Positions 43,801-52,305 of a stretch of DNA of 64,000 nt are shown here, piece after piece. Numbering within the stretch: the stretch's first letter is position 1; the number at the start of each line of letters is the position of its first letter. The notes below the pieces were generated by a model that was not told where the DNA came from, made no database searches, and saw only the letters and a list, made by a program, of their open reading frames with translations. The stretch is from an uncultured Eubacteriales bacterium (GTDB lineage: Bacteria > Bacillota > Clostridia > Peptostreptococcales > Anaerovoracaceae): assembly GCA_949286985.1 (NCBI GenBank), contig CASEEM010000004.1, positions 1-64,000 of the forward strand. The letters are read 5' to 3'. The translations under genes and the position numbers were made by a program.

Positions 43801-44055
43801 CGTAAAGGTGAGGGACACGTAAGGTGCCTTGTCCGAGGAGGCGAAATTGCTCTGGAAGTCGGCTTCGTTCTTCCTGGCGTCGCCGGAAGTCGCGCGACCG
43901 TAAAGGGCGAAGACAATGGCCTTGAAGATCGTCGATTTGCCGGAGCCGGTATCGCCGGTGATGAGGAAGAGATTCTGTTTCGGATGCGTGAAGTCGATTT
44001 CCGTTCTTTTGCCGTACGACCCGAAGGCTTCCATGACTAAATATTTCGGTCTCAT
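40870..44055 (-). CDS. sbcC: SMC-like exonuclease subunit SbcC
   Basis: A 1061-residue ATPase partner of SbcD; the complex opens hairpins and trims blocked double-strand ends. Walker A is TGDTGSGKST (about residue 33-42), and a very long coiled coil carries the zinc hook CPVCGS near residue 535. The ABC signature SSLSGGESFMAALSLALG and Walker B LDIMFIDEGFGSLD end the protein. The ATG overlaps the sbcD stop as ATGA, which couples their translation. Length and layout are normal. The downstream gap to the convergent + strand gene carries a palindrome but no classical - strand terminator. Confidence 0.97.
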   Translation of the reverse strand: MRPKYLVMEAFGSYGKRTEIDFTHPKQNLFLITGDTGSGKSTIFKAIVFALYGRATSGDARKNEADFQSNFASSDKAPYVSLTFTVGNEEEEYRIERYGAYWHTTKKGTRTRRAEQKTLFLPDGTEYPPKEIDRKIDSLIGLTREQFMQVIMIAQGEFMKVVRADSNTRRDIFRRLFGTEMYADLTQRLKEMRSGQEGRMKEYQSKMRAVLTNIKISPDYAKEEAGEALQELLDLLLREEEMNIVDVTDACERIQAMNEYLEKSSHALDEKRRIAAQHADRALQKLTNEESREQIFLRIEEQEAKERSLLERKPEMEAKERLHQSILEAFSWKKIAEPRAEAARDLEQSLSIIEDSQKNLPEAEAEVRESEKRADQQKKSSEEAKERFRRCETEVRESRQILSKREEVMKAIRREEKATAAARESLESLLKEREALEEEFKNGDKRLLELGDTASSLLAASGREEALSEAFKRQERVRTRTEEMKTAAAEAEEANREYQRMMASFIEQERKVSMDRKALLDEQAGILAQGLKEGEPCPVCGSKEHPSPAMPTGDVPTKEILEKEEEELRESRKKLESLSSRSGEKKSAFIQKKEQREEALHAYFEQVASLCSSEDQGILLSKSLEEADAVLETEAKALKQQKEKLQENHEEALRIKKRREKGEEKLDELAEETAEEERTLTASKATQRTLLEQFENLEKPLYENLNEAEALLHTYREEAEKSQKNAEQATLECEEKKKRALALQNRLDMETNRLPELKKRLEDREASAEKWMREHTMTSEQAEILLEEHSEEEAETLRIVLNDYQDRLTKIHSALAENRLAVGDAPRPNLEILSQEKNRLAEEKAAAENRYYELIHDLEVDRKAEQDLMTIRKNRLADSKRYDAIQSLYRSLSGNTTGGRMDIETYIQRRYLSEILHAANERFTRMTDGQFEMRMESLEKAGEGKNRGLDLIVYSAVTGKEREISSLSGGESFMAALSLALGIGDSIQARSMSIPLDIMFIDEGFGSLDSTSLGEAVRVLQEMTGNQKLIGIISHVETLKQVTDDQLLITKDENGSSAKWV

Positions 44056-45251
44056 ACTTCACCCTCCTTTCCTTCTTCCTCTCCCGTCCCGGCTGTCACT
44101 TCATTCAGGACCTCTCTCAGAAGCTCTTCTTCGTCTTCGGTGCATTCGCCGAGAAATTCCATGCAAAGGTCATAAGGCGATAGCTCTTGCTCCCCTCCTT
44201 TACCTCCGGCAGCGGAGTCTTTCAGCGCTCGGTCGCGCTTCCATGCGAATTTGATTTCGAGTAAATTCGGAAATGCTGCCTGCAGCTTTTCGCGAAGATC
44301 ATAAGCGCCTTCCGGAGACCGCTCTGTCAATTGGACGGAAATATAATCCTCGGAGCTCTCTTTCGATCCCTCTTGAAGCACCTCCTCCGGCGTCCCTTTG
44401 ATGATGCGAATGCCGTGAAGCGGCTGAAGCGGGATCGTTGCAAGCTGCAGCGATCCCTTTTCCCCGAGCGTGACCTCCGTAATACTCTTCTCTTGACCGG
44501 CCTCACTGAAGGAATAAGGCATCGGCGTGCCGGAATATCGGACGGTTTCTCTTCCCATGCGCATCGGCTTATGGATATGGCCAAGTGCCGCATAATCAAA
44601 GGCTTCGAGCAGCGATGCGGAAACGGCGTCGATATTCCCGACCATGCGCGTTTCAGTCTCCGCACGCTCCACATCGACCGCCGAAGAGCGGTCCGGCACA
44701 TAGAATTGATGCGATACGAGGACATTTCGGCGTTCGTGATCAAGATTCTCGCGCTCCAGAAGCCTTTTGATTGCCTCTTCGTAGGAAAGGGAGTCCCCTT
44801 CCTCGATATTCAGGGTCTGCCGAAGCATCGACGGACGGACGAAAGGAAGGAGCAGGAAATCTACATCTCCGTATTCGTCCGTGAGCGTCACGCGGGCCAT
44901 GCGGTCCTCCGGCGTCTCCGGCGGAAGACCGATCAAATGAATGCCGCTCGTCTCAAGGAGTTCTCGATACGTATTGATTCTCAGGGCATTATCGTGATTC
45001 CCGCTGATGACCAGGATCGCCGTCTTCGGAGATCTTCGCCGCAGCTCGGTCAGAAACCAATCAAAGAGACGCATCGCCTCCCCGGAAGGCATGGAACGGT
45101 CGTAAATATCTCCCGCAATCACGACGGCATCCGGTCTCCGCTCCTCGGCCGCCTTCACGATTTGATTCAGCACATACGTCTGGTCCTCCGCCAAATCGCG
45201 TCCGTGAAGCTTCAGCCCGAGATGAAGATCGCTCAGATGGAAAAATTTCAT
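44052..45251 (-). CDS. sbcD: Exonuclease subunit SbcD
   Basis: A 399-residue calcineurin-like phosphoesterase, the nuclease of SbcCD. The metal-binding motifs are in order: SDLHLGLKLHG, AGDIYDRSMPS, SGNHDNALRIN, then VSHQFYV and ALGHIHKP. The start at 45251 is chosen because AAAGGAG lies about 9 nt upstream and the domain begins at once (MKFFHLSDLHLG); a 9-residue longer reading includes that ribosome binding site. sbcC follows with a 4-bp overlap. A purH terminator stands upstream, so the pair likely has its own promoter there (TAAAAT-like -10 seen, -35 unclear). Confidence 0.95.
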   Translation of the reverse strand: MKFFHLSDLHLGLKLHGRDLAEDQTYVLNQIVKAAEERRPDAVVIAGDIYDRSMPSGEAMRLFDWFLTELRRRSPKTAILVISGNHDNALRINTYRELLETSGIHLIGLPPETPEDRMARVTLTDEYGDVDFLLLPFVRPSMLRQTLNIEEGDSLSYEEAIKRLLERENLDHERRNVLVSHQFYVPDRSSAVDVERAETETRMVGNIDAVSASLLEAFDYAALGHIHKPMRMGRETVRYSGTPMPYSFSEAGQEKSITEVTLGEKGSLQLATIPLQPLHGIRIIKGTPEEVLQEGSKESSEDYISVQLTERSPEGAYDLREKLQAAFPNLLEIKFAWKRDRALKDSAAGGKGGEQELSPYDLCMEFLGECTEDEEELLREVLNEVTAGTGEEEGKEGEV

Positions 45252-45297
45252 AAAGGACGATTCTCCTTTCGTATTCATGCTCTGTCCATTTTACCAC

Positions 45298-45334
45298 AAA
45301 AAAAGACTCTTCCCTCCTTCCGGGGAAGAGTCTT
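45298..45334 (-). terminator. Intrinsic terminator after purH
   Basis: A 12-bp perfect stem (45303-45314 with 45323-45334) is followed on the - strand by seven Ts (45298-45304). It begins 17 bp past the purH stop and separates purH from sbcD. Confidence 0.92.
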
Positions 45335-45350
45335 CCTTCAGATCTACAAT

Positions 45351-46538
45351 TTAGTGATGGAAGAGGCGGAATCCGGTATAAGTCATGACCATACCGTAAC
45401 GATCGCAGGCCTCCAGCACTTCTTCGTCTCTGGTCGAGCCGCCGGGCTGTGCAATATATTCTGCACCGCTCTCCTTGGCTCTGTCGATATTGTCGCTGAA
45501 CGGGAAGAAGGCATCCGAAGCGACGGAAACGCCCTTGACCTTTGCGAGAAGAGCCTTCTTCTCTTCGATGGTGAACGGCTCCGGCTTTTCGCTGAAAAGC
45601 GACTCCCAATCCATGTCGAGGCGGGATTCCGGCGTGTCCTCCATTGCAATATATCGGTCGATGAAATTATCCTTATTCGGACGCTTCGTTCCTTCCTTGA
45701 ACGGAAGATTCAGAACCTTCTCGGTCTGACGAAGGTGCCAATTATCTGCCTTGCTTCCGGCGAGTCTGGTGCAGTGAACACGGGACTGCTGTCCGGCGCC
45801 GATACCGATGGTCTGTCCGTCCTTCGCAAAAGCGACGGAATTGGACTGCGTATACTTGAGTGCGATGAGCGCAATCAAGAGGTCCTGCTTCACTTCGAGC
45901 GGCATATCCTTCTTCGCCGTGACGACGTTCGAAAGGCATTCCTCCGTGATAGCGAGGTCGTTATGGCGCTGCTCAAAGGTGACGCCGAAGACCTGCTTCT
46001 TTTCGATCTCCGCCGGACGATAATCCGGATCGACCTTCAGGATGACATAGTTGCCCTTCTTCTTCTGACGGAGCATCTCCAGCGCTTCTTCCGTATAATC
46101 CGGTGCGATGACGCCGTCGGATACCTCACGCTTGATCAGGCGTGCACAGGTCGCATCACAGCAGTCGCTCAGCGAGATGAAGTCACCGAACGAGCTCATG
46201 CGGTCCGTGCCGCGCGCTCTGGCATAAGCCGTAGCGATCGGCGACTCGTCCAGTCCTTCGATATCATCGACGAAGCAAGCTTTCTTCAAGGTATCGCTCA
46301 TCGGACGACCAATGGCTGCCGAGGACGGGCTGACGTGCTTAAAGGAAGCTGCTGCCGGAACACCGGTTGCCTCTTTGATTTCGCTGACGAGCTGCCAACC
46401 GTTGAGGGCATCGAGCAGGTTGATATATCCCGGACGTCCGTTCAGGACCTCGAAAGGGAGATCGCTGCCGTCTTCCATATAGACCTGGGACGGCTTCTGA
46501 TTCGGATTGCATCCGTACTTAAGTTCAAGATTTTTCAT
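45351..46538 (-). CDS. purH: AICAR formyltransferase, single-domain PurH without the IMP cyclohydrolase part
   Basis: A 395-residue enzyme that formylates AICAR to FAICAR with 10-formyl-tetrahydrofolate, the ninth step of purine synthesis. The active-site Lys-His are in SFKHVSPSSAAIG (about residue 66), and SSFGDFISLSD, IGIGAGQQSRV and SDAFFPFSDNID complete the AICARFT signature. Normal bacterial PurH is about 510-530 residues with an N-terminal MGS-like cyclohydrolase domain; that domain is absent. Its activity is supplied by PurO encoded in the same run (48048-48755). A strong terminator follows. Confidence 0.93.
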   Translation of the reverse strand: MKNLELKYGCNPNQKPSQVYMEDGSDLPFEVLNGRPGYINLLDALNGWQLVSEIKEATGVPAAASFKHVSPSSAAIGRPMSDTLKKACFVDDIEGLDESPIATAYARARGTDRMSSFGDFISLSDCCDATCARLIKREVSDGVIAPDYTEEALEMLRQKKKGNYVILKVDPDYRPAEIEKKQVFGVTFEQRHNDLAITEECLSNVVTAKKDMPLEVKQDLLIALIALKYTQSNSVAFAKDGQTIGIGAGQQSRVHCTRLAGSKADNWHLRQTEKVLNLPFKEGTKRPNKDNFIDRYIAMEDTPESRLDMDWESLFSEKPEPFTIEEKKALLAKVKGVSVASDAFFPFSDNIDRAKESGAEYIAQPGGSTRDEEVLEACDRYGMVMTYTGFRLFHH

Positions 46539-46600
46539 GGGTCTCGCCTCCTCTATGGACAGAACCTCGAAGGCCCTGTAAGTTAAAGCTTCTATCGAGT

Positions 46601-48046
46601 TTACAGGTTGATCTCTGTCTCCAGCTCCTCATCGTCGGCATGACGGTCGAGAATCGGTTGAACGACGGTCTCCAGGAACTCCGTGACTTGGGACGGGCTG
46701 CGACCGACATAGAGGGACGGATTCATCGCCGCGAGAATTTCTTCCTTCGTGAGACCGAAGGCCGGATCCTCTGCAATACGATCGATGAGATCGTTGTTTA
46801 GACCGTCCTTCTTGACGCGGAGCGTAGCCGCATGAGAATGAACACGGATCATCTCGTGGAGCTCCTGACGATTGCCGCCCTTCTTGACGGCCTCCATCAT
46901 GATATTCTCCGTCGCAATGAACGGCAGCTTCTCCATGACGCGAGCATAGATAACCTTCGGATAAACGACCATGTCGCTCGAGATATTGATATAGAGATTC
47001 AGGATGCCGTCCATGGCAAGGAAGGCTTCCGGAACGGAGATTCTCTTATTCGCAGAATCATCGAGCGTACGCTCCATCCACTGCGTTGCAGCCGTGATAG
47101 CCGGATTCAGCGCATCGATCATGACATAACGAGCCAGCGAAGTGATACGCTCGGAACGCATCGGGTTGCGCTTATAAGGCATCGCCGAGGAACCGATCTG
47201 ATTCTTCTCAAACGGCTCTTCCATTTCGCCGAAGGACTGGAGGATGCGAAGGTCGTTGGAGAACTTCGAAGCGCTCTGTGCCAGACCTGCGAGAGACGAT
47301 AAAATATTATAGTCTACCTTTCTCGTGTACGTCTGACCGGAAACCGGAACAGCGCCGCGGAAGCCGAAGTCTTCGGCAATCAGGCTGTCCAGCTGACGGA
47401 CCTTGTCTTCATCGTCGCCGAAGAGGTCCATGAAGCTGGCCTGCGTTCCCGTCGTGCCCTTCGATCCGAGCATGAGAAGCTCATCTCTTCTTCTCTCGAG
47501 CTCCTCGATGTCGAGGACGAGATCGTACATCCAAAGTGCGGCACGCTTTCCTACGGTCGTCAGCTGCGCCGGCTGCAGGTGCGTATAACCGAGGCACGGA
47601 AGGTCCTTATACGTATCGGCGAATTTTGCGAGGTTGCGGAGGACCTGAACGGTCTTCTCGATGATGATGTCGAGGGCATCGCGCATGAGGATGACATCTG
47701 TATTATCACCGACATAGCAGGAGGTCGCGCCGAGGTGGATGATCGGCTCCGCCTTCGGGCAGCGTTTGCCGTAAGCATAGACGTGGCTCATGACATCGTG
47801 ACGTACGACCTTCTCACGCTCTTCGGCAACCTCGAAGTCGACAATATCCTTCGCTGCCTCCATCTCTTCAATCTGCTCATCCGTGATGTTGAGGCCGAGC
47901 TTCTGCTCTGCCTTCGCCAGGGCAATCCAAAGCTCATGCCAAGTCGTGAACTTTTTCTTCTCTGAGAAGATATACTTCATCTCATTGCTTGCATAACGCT
48001 TCGAAAGCGGCGAAACATATTGCATATGATCTGCTTGATAATCCAT
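46601..48046 (-). CDS. purB: Adenylosuccinate lyase
   Basis: A 481-residue fumarase/aspartase-superfamily enzyme that removes fumarate from SAICAR and from adenylosuccinate, so it works both in IMP synthesis and in AMP formation. The signature loop is SSAMPYKRNPMRSERI (catalytic Ser in the flexible loop), with HLGATSCYVGDNTD and TQWMERTLDDSANKR. GGGGG about 6 nt upstream serves as ribosome binding site. It lies 1 bp after purO and before purH, so the three catalyse linked steps from one transcript. The length is typical of the longer, human-like branch of PurB. Confidence 0.95.
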   Translation of the reverse strand: MDYQADHMQYVSPLSKRYASNEMKYIFSEKKKFTTWHELWIALAKAEQKLGLNITDEQIEEMEAAKDIVDFEVAEEREKVVRHDVMSHVYAYGKRCPKAEPIIHLGATSCYVGDNTDVILMRDALDIIIEKTVQVLRNLAKFADTYKDLPCLGYTHLQPAQLTTVGKRAALWMYDLVLDIEELERRRDELLMLGSKGTTGTQASFMDLFGDDEDKVRQLDSLIAEDFGFRGAVPVSGQTYTRKVDYNILSSLAGLAQSASKFSNDLRILQSFGEMEEPFEKNQIGSSAMPYKRNPMRSERITSLARYVMIDALNPAITAATQWMERTLDDSANKRISVPEAFLAMDGILNLYINISSDMVVYPKVIYARVMEKLPFIATENIMMEAVKKGGNRQELHEMIRVHSHAATLRVKKDGLNNDLIDRIAEDPAFGLTKEEILAAMNPSLYVGRSPSQVTEFLETVVQPILDRHADDEELETEINL

Positions 48047-48047
48047 A

Positions 48048-48755
48048 TTAATCCCCCAATCTCTTATTGAGAATCGTCGTCTCTACAGTGCCGTCCTTGC
48101 TGATCTTGAGAACGGCCAGCGAAATCTTGTTATCTTCATCGAGGTTCGTCCAAACAGCGTCCATCAACTCTTCCGGCGTGCTCGGCAGGCGGAACTTCTT
48201 CGGTTCGCCCTCGAAGGTCGGAAGCGGGCTTTCATTGCCCTCATACGTATGGATAAGGTGACCGATGCCGGCCTCGCCTTCATATTCATAGAAGCATCGC
48301 TCCGTCCAGCCGCCTTCTCCGTCGCCGTCCTTCAGAATGCTCATGCGATACGTTCCCGAAACCGGGTCGATAAGGCAGCTGATTCTCGGCGTATAATGCG
48401 GTGGATCCGGCTCGAAGGTTCTCGTGCGAAGCGCTTCTTCAAAGCTTTTCCCCTCATTCAGGAAGGCTTCCACCGTATCGGTCTGGTCACCGTTGGTGAC
48501 GATAACCTGTCCGGCCGCTTTCTTGACAGGATAATAGATGATCAAGCTCGGGTCCGTGACCTTCGACGGATCATGCGGCTCGATTCGGACATTCTCGCCC
48601 TCCTGAAGGAATACGCGATTACGACTGTTCTCGCTTCGTCCCATGATGAAATAAGCGGCAAGAACGGCATCCTCCGTACGGCCGACAAGAATGCCTCGTC
48701 CCCAATAAGGATTGCGTGTGAGATCCTTGAGATGATAAAGCGTACTGTTATTCAT
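48048..48755 (-). CDS. purO: IMP cyclohydrolase, archaeal PurO type
   Basis: A 235-residue protein of the PurO family, first known from methanogens, which closes FAICAR to IMP, the last step of purine synthesis. The start NPYWGRGILVGRTEDAVLAAYFIMGRSENSRNRVF (in parts: GRGILVGRTED, IMGRSENSRNRVF) matches the family's nucleotide-binding face, as do YYPVKKAAGQVIVTNGDQTD (in parts) and the TPRISCLIDP strand. PurO is scattered among Clostridia where PurH lacks its cyclohydrolase domain, exactly the case here. The ATG lies 8 bp inside ruvX, and purB follows 1 bp on. Confidence 0.9.
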   Translation of the reverse strand: MNNSTLYHLKDLTRNPYWGRGILVGRTEDAVLAAYFIMGRSENSRNRVFLQEGENVRIEPHDPSKVTDPSLIIYYPVKKAAGQVIVTNGDQTDTVEAFLNEGKSFEEALRTRTFEPDPPHYTPRISCLIDPVSGTYRMSILKDGDGEGGWTERCFYEYEGEAGIGHLIHTYEGNESPLPTFEGEPKKFRLPSTPEELMDAVWTNLDEDNKISLAVLKISKDGTVETTILNKRLGD

Positions 48756-49182
48756 GGCTCCTCCTATCCATATAACTCTGCAGTATCAAGACGGCCGCCT
48801 GCTTGTCGATGACCTTCTTGCGATTCTCGCGGCGGACATCGGCCGAAATTAGGATTTGCTCCGCCATCTTCGTGGTAAAGCGCTCATCCTGCCACTCGAC
48901 CTGTACCGAAGCAAGACCTTCGCTCCGCAGCTTGTTCTCTATCATGGTGCGGAATTCGCGCACTTTTTGTGTCTGAATGCTGTCGCTTCCGTCCAAATTG
49001 AGCGGAAGACCGATGACAACCGTATCGCATTCATATTCGCGAACATAATCAAGGACCTTCGATGCATCCTTGCGAATCCCGACGCGTTCAATCGTAGTAA
49101 CTCCTTGGGCAGTGATGTCCAACAGGTCACTGACAGCGACTCCGATGGTCTTATCTCCGACATCGAGGCCGAGCTTTCTCAT
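48748..49182 (-). CDS. ruvX: RuvX/YqgF Holliday junction resolvase-like nuclease
   Basis: A 144-residue RNase H-fold nuclease (YqgF/RuvX/YrrK). The first strand LGLDVGDKTIGVAVSD holds the catalytic Asp; VVIGLPLNLDGSDSIQT, WQDERFTTKMAE and the final DKQAAVLILQSYMD give the remaining acidic residues. Family roles include Holliday junction cutting and 16S pre-rRNA 5' maturation. The alaS-ireB-ruvX order is standard in Bacillota. The 8-bp overlap with purO links purine genes to this housekeeping group. Confidence 0.93.
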   Translation of the reverse strand: MRKLGLDVGDKTIGVAVSDLLDITAQGVTTIERVGIRKDASKVLDYVREYECDTVVIGLPLNLDGSDSIQTQKVREFRTMIENKLRSEGLASVQVEWQDERFTTKMAEQILISADVRRENRKKVIDKQAAVLILQSYMDRRSHE

Positions 49183-49203
49183 AAATATCCCCTTTCAAGC
49201 AAA

Positions 49204-49239
49204 GAAAGCAGGCTTCCGGCATCCCGGAACCCTGCTTTC
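49204..49239 (-). terminator. Hairpin between ireB and ruvX
   Basis: A 9-bp outer stem (49204-49212 with 49231-49239) and a 6-bp inner stem are followed by TTTGCTTG on the - strand, a modest U-tract. It may end part of the alaS-ireB transcripts and allow partial read-through into ruvX-purO-purB-purH. Confidence 0.6.
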
Positions 49240-49252
49240 TCTCATTCGATTC

Positions 49253-49504
49253 TTAACGTTCGATTCCGAGATAGCTGCAGAGAATTTCTTCCAGAATCTC
49301 GTCACGATCCATCTTCAGAATGATGTTACGAGCATTGGCATAACTGGTGATATAGGAAGGATCTCCGGAAGTGAGATAACCGACCATCTGGTCGATGGCA
49401 TTATATCCTCTTTCCTGAAGCGCGGTATAAATCTGCGTGAGAGCCTCCCGATTCGTCATCGGTTCTACCTTATTGCTTTCAAAGAAAATCGTATCCTTCT
49501 TCAT
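49253..49504 (-). CDS. ireB: IreB family (UPF0297, YrzL) phosphoprotein
   Basis: An 83-residue protein of the IreB family. In Enterococcus faecalis IreB is a substrate of the Ser/Thr kinase IreK and lowers cephalosporin resistance. The block TREALTQIYTALQERGYNAIDQ (here with NREALTQIYTALQERG) and GDPSYITSY...IILKMDRDEILEEIL (in parts) are nearly invariant across Bacillota. A Thr near the start (KKDTIFFES) is the likely phosphorylation region. The place between alaS and ruvX is standard. Confidence 0.95.
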   Translation of the reverse strand: MKKDTIFFESNKVEPMTNREALTQIYTALQERGYNAIDQMVGYLTSGDPSYITSYANARNIILKMDRDEILEEILCSYLGIER

Positions 49505-49573
49505 CTTATGCTCCCTTCTTCCCTTGTTTCTCTTATTATAACAAGAATTGAGAAGATAACAATAATTTTCGTT

Positions 49574-52186
49574 CTACTCTGTCGCTGCAAGCAGCTCTTC
49601 CGCCGCACGGAAGGCTTCCGAGAGCTTCGACGGATCCTTGACGCCGGCCTGTGCCATGCCGGCTTTACCGCCGCCGCCACCTCCTGCAGCCTTCGCTGCA
49701 GCCTTTACGAGGTTCCCTGCATGGTATCCCTTGCTGACCAGCGCATCCGGGACAGCGGCGACGAGAATCGCTTTGTCTCCGTTATTCGCTGCCAAAAGCA
49801 TGACGACGTCGTCGGCTTTTTCCTTAATCGTATCCGTCAGCGTACGGAGATCGGCTGCATCGGCATCCTTGTACTCCTTCGCCAAGAAACGTACGCTTCC
49901 GACATTCTTCGCTTCCTTGAGGACAGCGTCGACATCGCTCGTCATCGCCTCTTCACGAAGCGCCTTCACGGTCTTCTCGAGTTCCTTGTGCTCTGCCGTC
50001 AGCTGCGAAGCCTTGTTCAGAAGCTCCGATTCATTCGTCTTGAGAGCTGCCGCCGTTTCGGCAATCAGCTCCTCCTTGGCATCGAGAACCGGGATGATGT
50101 TCGAACCGCAGATCGCTTCAATACGGCGAATGCCGGATGCGATACCCGCTTCGCTCGTGATCTTAAAGGCGCCGATCTTTCCCGTATTATCGAGGTGAGT
50201 ACCGCCGCAGAACTCGAGACTGTAATCCCCCATGGAAACGACTCTGACGATGGCACCGTACTTCTCTCCGAAGATGGCCATTGCGCCGAGCTTCTTCGCT
50301 TCTTCAATCGGCATCTCCTGCATCGTGATCGGCAGGAATGCGTCAATCTTCTCGTTGACGATACGCTCGACCTCAGCTATCTCATCGCGGGTCATCGCCT
50401 GATAGTGGTTGAAGTCAAAGCGGAGATAATGCGAATCGACATAAGAACCTGCCTGCGATACGTGCGTTCCGAGAACATCGCGAAGGGCCTGCTGCAGGAG
50501 GTGCGTCGCACTGTGACCTCGCGCCGTGCGATTTCTGCGAATCGTGTCAATGGCGAGATGAACGGTATCTCCCTCGGCGAGAGAAATGGCCTCATCCTTC
50601 ATATTCTTGAGAATGTGGATATAGATGCCGTTCTCCTTAACAACGTCAATGACTTCATATTCCCGATCTCCCGAAGCAATCGTTCCGTTGTCGCAAAGCT
50701 GACCGCCGCTCGTCGCATAGAAGACCGTGCGGTCGGTGATGACCATCTTGTGCTCCCCGTGATTGCCGACATAGAGAACCTTGGCATCCGCCTCCGTCTC
50801 CGTATATCCGAGGAAATCGGTTGCCGGAAGCTTGTCATATTCCTCGGCATCCTTCCAAGCCTCATCCTCCGTCGAACGCTGACCGGCAGAAGCGAGATCC
50901 TTCTGCTTCTGCATATGCTCGCGGAATCCTTCATGGTCGACCGTCATTCCCTGCTCTTCCAGAATCTCTTCCGTCATCTCGATCGGGAATCCGTACGTAT
51001 CATAAAGCTTAAAAGCATCGGCTCCTGCGAGCTCCGTCTTGCCGTCGGCTTTAAGATCTTCAATATAAGAATCCAGGATGCTCATGCCCTTATCCATCGT
51101 ACGAGCGAACTGCTCTTCTTCGATGGTGATGAGCTTCTTGATATAATCATGCTTCTCCACCAGCTCCGGATAAGCGCCGCCGGAAACCTCGACGACCGTA
51201 TCCATGAGCTCGGCAAGGAAATGATCATCCGCAATTCCGAGCAGTTTGCCGTGACGAGCCGCACGGCGAATCAGACGGCGAAGGACGTAGCCTCTTCCGA
51301 CATTGCTCGGCATGATCCCGTCCGCAATCATGAATACCATCGAACGGAGATGGTCGGTGATGATGCGAAGGCTGATATCATTCTGCTCATTGCCGCTCTC
51401 ATACTCAACGCCTGCCTTCTCCGCAACAGCATTGAGGATATGTCTGATCGTATCGACATCGAAGATGGAAAGCGTATTCTGCATGATGCATGCAAGGCGC
51501 TCGAGACCCATGCCCGTATCGATGTTCGGATGAGCGAGGTTGCTGTACGAACCGTCCTCTTCCTTCGAGAACTGCGTGAATACATGGTTCCAGAACTCGA
51601 TATAACGGTCGCACTCGCAGCCCGGCTTGCAATCCGGACTTCCGCAGCCGAATTCCTCGCCGCGGTCATAATAAATCTCGGAGCAAGGGCCGCACGGACC
51701 GAGACCGATCTCCCAGAAATTATCATCCTTGCCAAGACGAACGATGCGCTCCTCCGGCATGCCGATTTCTCTCCAGATGTCATGAGCTTCATCATCGTCT
51801 TCATAAATGGTAGCCCAAAGACGATCCTTATCCATCTTCAGGACTTCGGTGATGAATTCCCATCCCCAGTGAAGCGATTCCTTCTTGAAATAATCGCCGA
51901 AGCTGAAATTGCCGAGCATCTCAAAAAAGGTACCGTGACGTGCCGTCTTACCGACATTATCGATATCACCGGTACGAATACATTTCTGGCACGTCGTCAT
52001 GCGCTTCGAAGGCGGCGTTTCAACACCGGCGAAATACGGCTTCAACGGAGCCATTCCGGAATTGATGATCAAAAGACTCTTATCGTTCTTCGGAATGAGC
52101 GATGCGCTTCCTCCCGCATAATGACCCTTGCTGACAAAGAAGTCACGGAACAGATCACGAATCTCATTCAAGCCCAACTTTTCCAT
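49574..52186 (-). CDS. alaS: Alanyl-tRNA synthetase
   Basis: An 870-residue class II synthetase with its own editing domain. The catalytic core (about residues 1-240) includes RDFFVSKGHYAGG, SGMAPLKPYF and TARHGTFFEMLGNFSFGDYF (in parts). The editing domain has the metal-binding ATHLLQQALRDVLG histidines (HSATHLL) and CGGTHLDNTG. The C-terminal domain has the Gly-rich GGGGGGKAGMAQAG. The start is ATG 52186, with GGAG about 11 nt upstream. A good promoter stands 50 bp before it. No T-box leader is present. Confidence 0.98.
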   Translation of the reverse strand: MEKLGLNEIRDLFRDFFVSKGHYAGGSASLIPKNDKSLLIINSGMAPLKPYFAGVETPPSKRMTTCQKCIRTGDIDNVGKTARHGTFFEMLGNFSFGDYFKKESLHWGWEFITEVLKMDKDRLWATIYEDDDEAHDIWREIGMPEERIVRLGKDDNFWEIGLGPCGPCSEIYYDRGEEFGCGSPDCKPGCECDRYIEFWNHVFTQFSKEEDGSYSNLAHPNIDTGMGLERLACIMQNTLSIFDVDTIRHILNAVAEKAGVEYESGNEQNDISLRIITDHLRSMVFMIADGIMPSNVGRGYVLRRLIRRAARHGKLLGIADDHFLAELMDTVVEVSGGAYPELVEKHDYIKKLITIEEEQFARTMDKGMSILDSYIEDLKADGKTELAGADAFKLYDTYGFPIEMTEEILEEQGMTVDHEGFREHMQKQKDLASAGQRSTEDEAWKDAEEYDKLPATDFLGYTETEADAKVLYVGNHGEHKMVITDRTVFYATSGGQLCDNGTIASGDREYEVIDVVKENGIYIHILKNMKDEAISLAEGDTVHLAIDTIRRNRTARGHSATHLLQQALRDVLGTHVSQAGSYVDSHYLRFDFNHYQAMTRDEIAEVERIVNEKIDAFLPITMQEMPIEEAKKLGAMAIFGEKYGAIVRVVSMGDYSLEFCGGTHLDNTGKIGAFKITSEAGIASGIRRIEAICGSNIIPVLDAKEELIAETAAALKTNESELLNKASQLTAEHKELEKTVKALREEAMTSDVDAVLKEAKNVGSVRFLAKEYKDADAADLRTLTDTIKEKADDVVMLLAANNGDKAILVAAVPDALVSKGYHAGNLVKAAAKAAGGGGGGKAGMAQAGVKDPSKLSEAFRAAEELLAATE

Positions 52187-52234
52187 ATAAAACTAATCTC
52201 CTCTATCTTACCCTCTGTATAACAAACTCTTTTT

Positions 52235-52263
52235 ATTATAATTCAGATCGTATGATTACACAA
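52235..52263 (-). promoter_or_regulatory. Promoter for alaS
   Basis: On the - strand TTGTGT (52258-52263), a 17-bp spacer and TATAAT (52235-52240) lie about 50 bp before the alaS ATG, directly next to the terminator of the upstream MATE gene. Confidence 0.75.
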
Positions 52264-52264
52264 G

Positions 52265-52295
52265 AAAAACGCACTAAATTCAAGCTCCGGTGCGT
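52265..52295 (-). terminator. Intrinsic terminator after the MATE gene
   Basis: A 6-bp GC-rich stem (52269-52274 with 52290-52295), a long loop and a T-run on the - strand (A-run 52265-52269) lie 10 bp past the stop. Confidence 0.65.
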
Positions 52296-52305
52296 GCTTT
52301 ATCGA

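Noticed and set aside
44331..46586. A long + strand frame across sbcD and purH
   Set aside because: It covers two well-supported - strand genes and a terminator; its translation has no recognisable domain.
52187..52305. T-box leader in front of alaS
   Set aside because: The gap holds only a promoter and the MATE terminator; no specifier stem or antiterminator sequence is visible.
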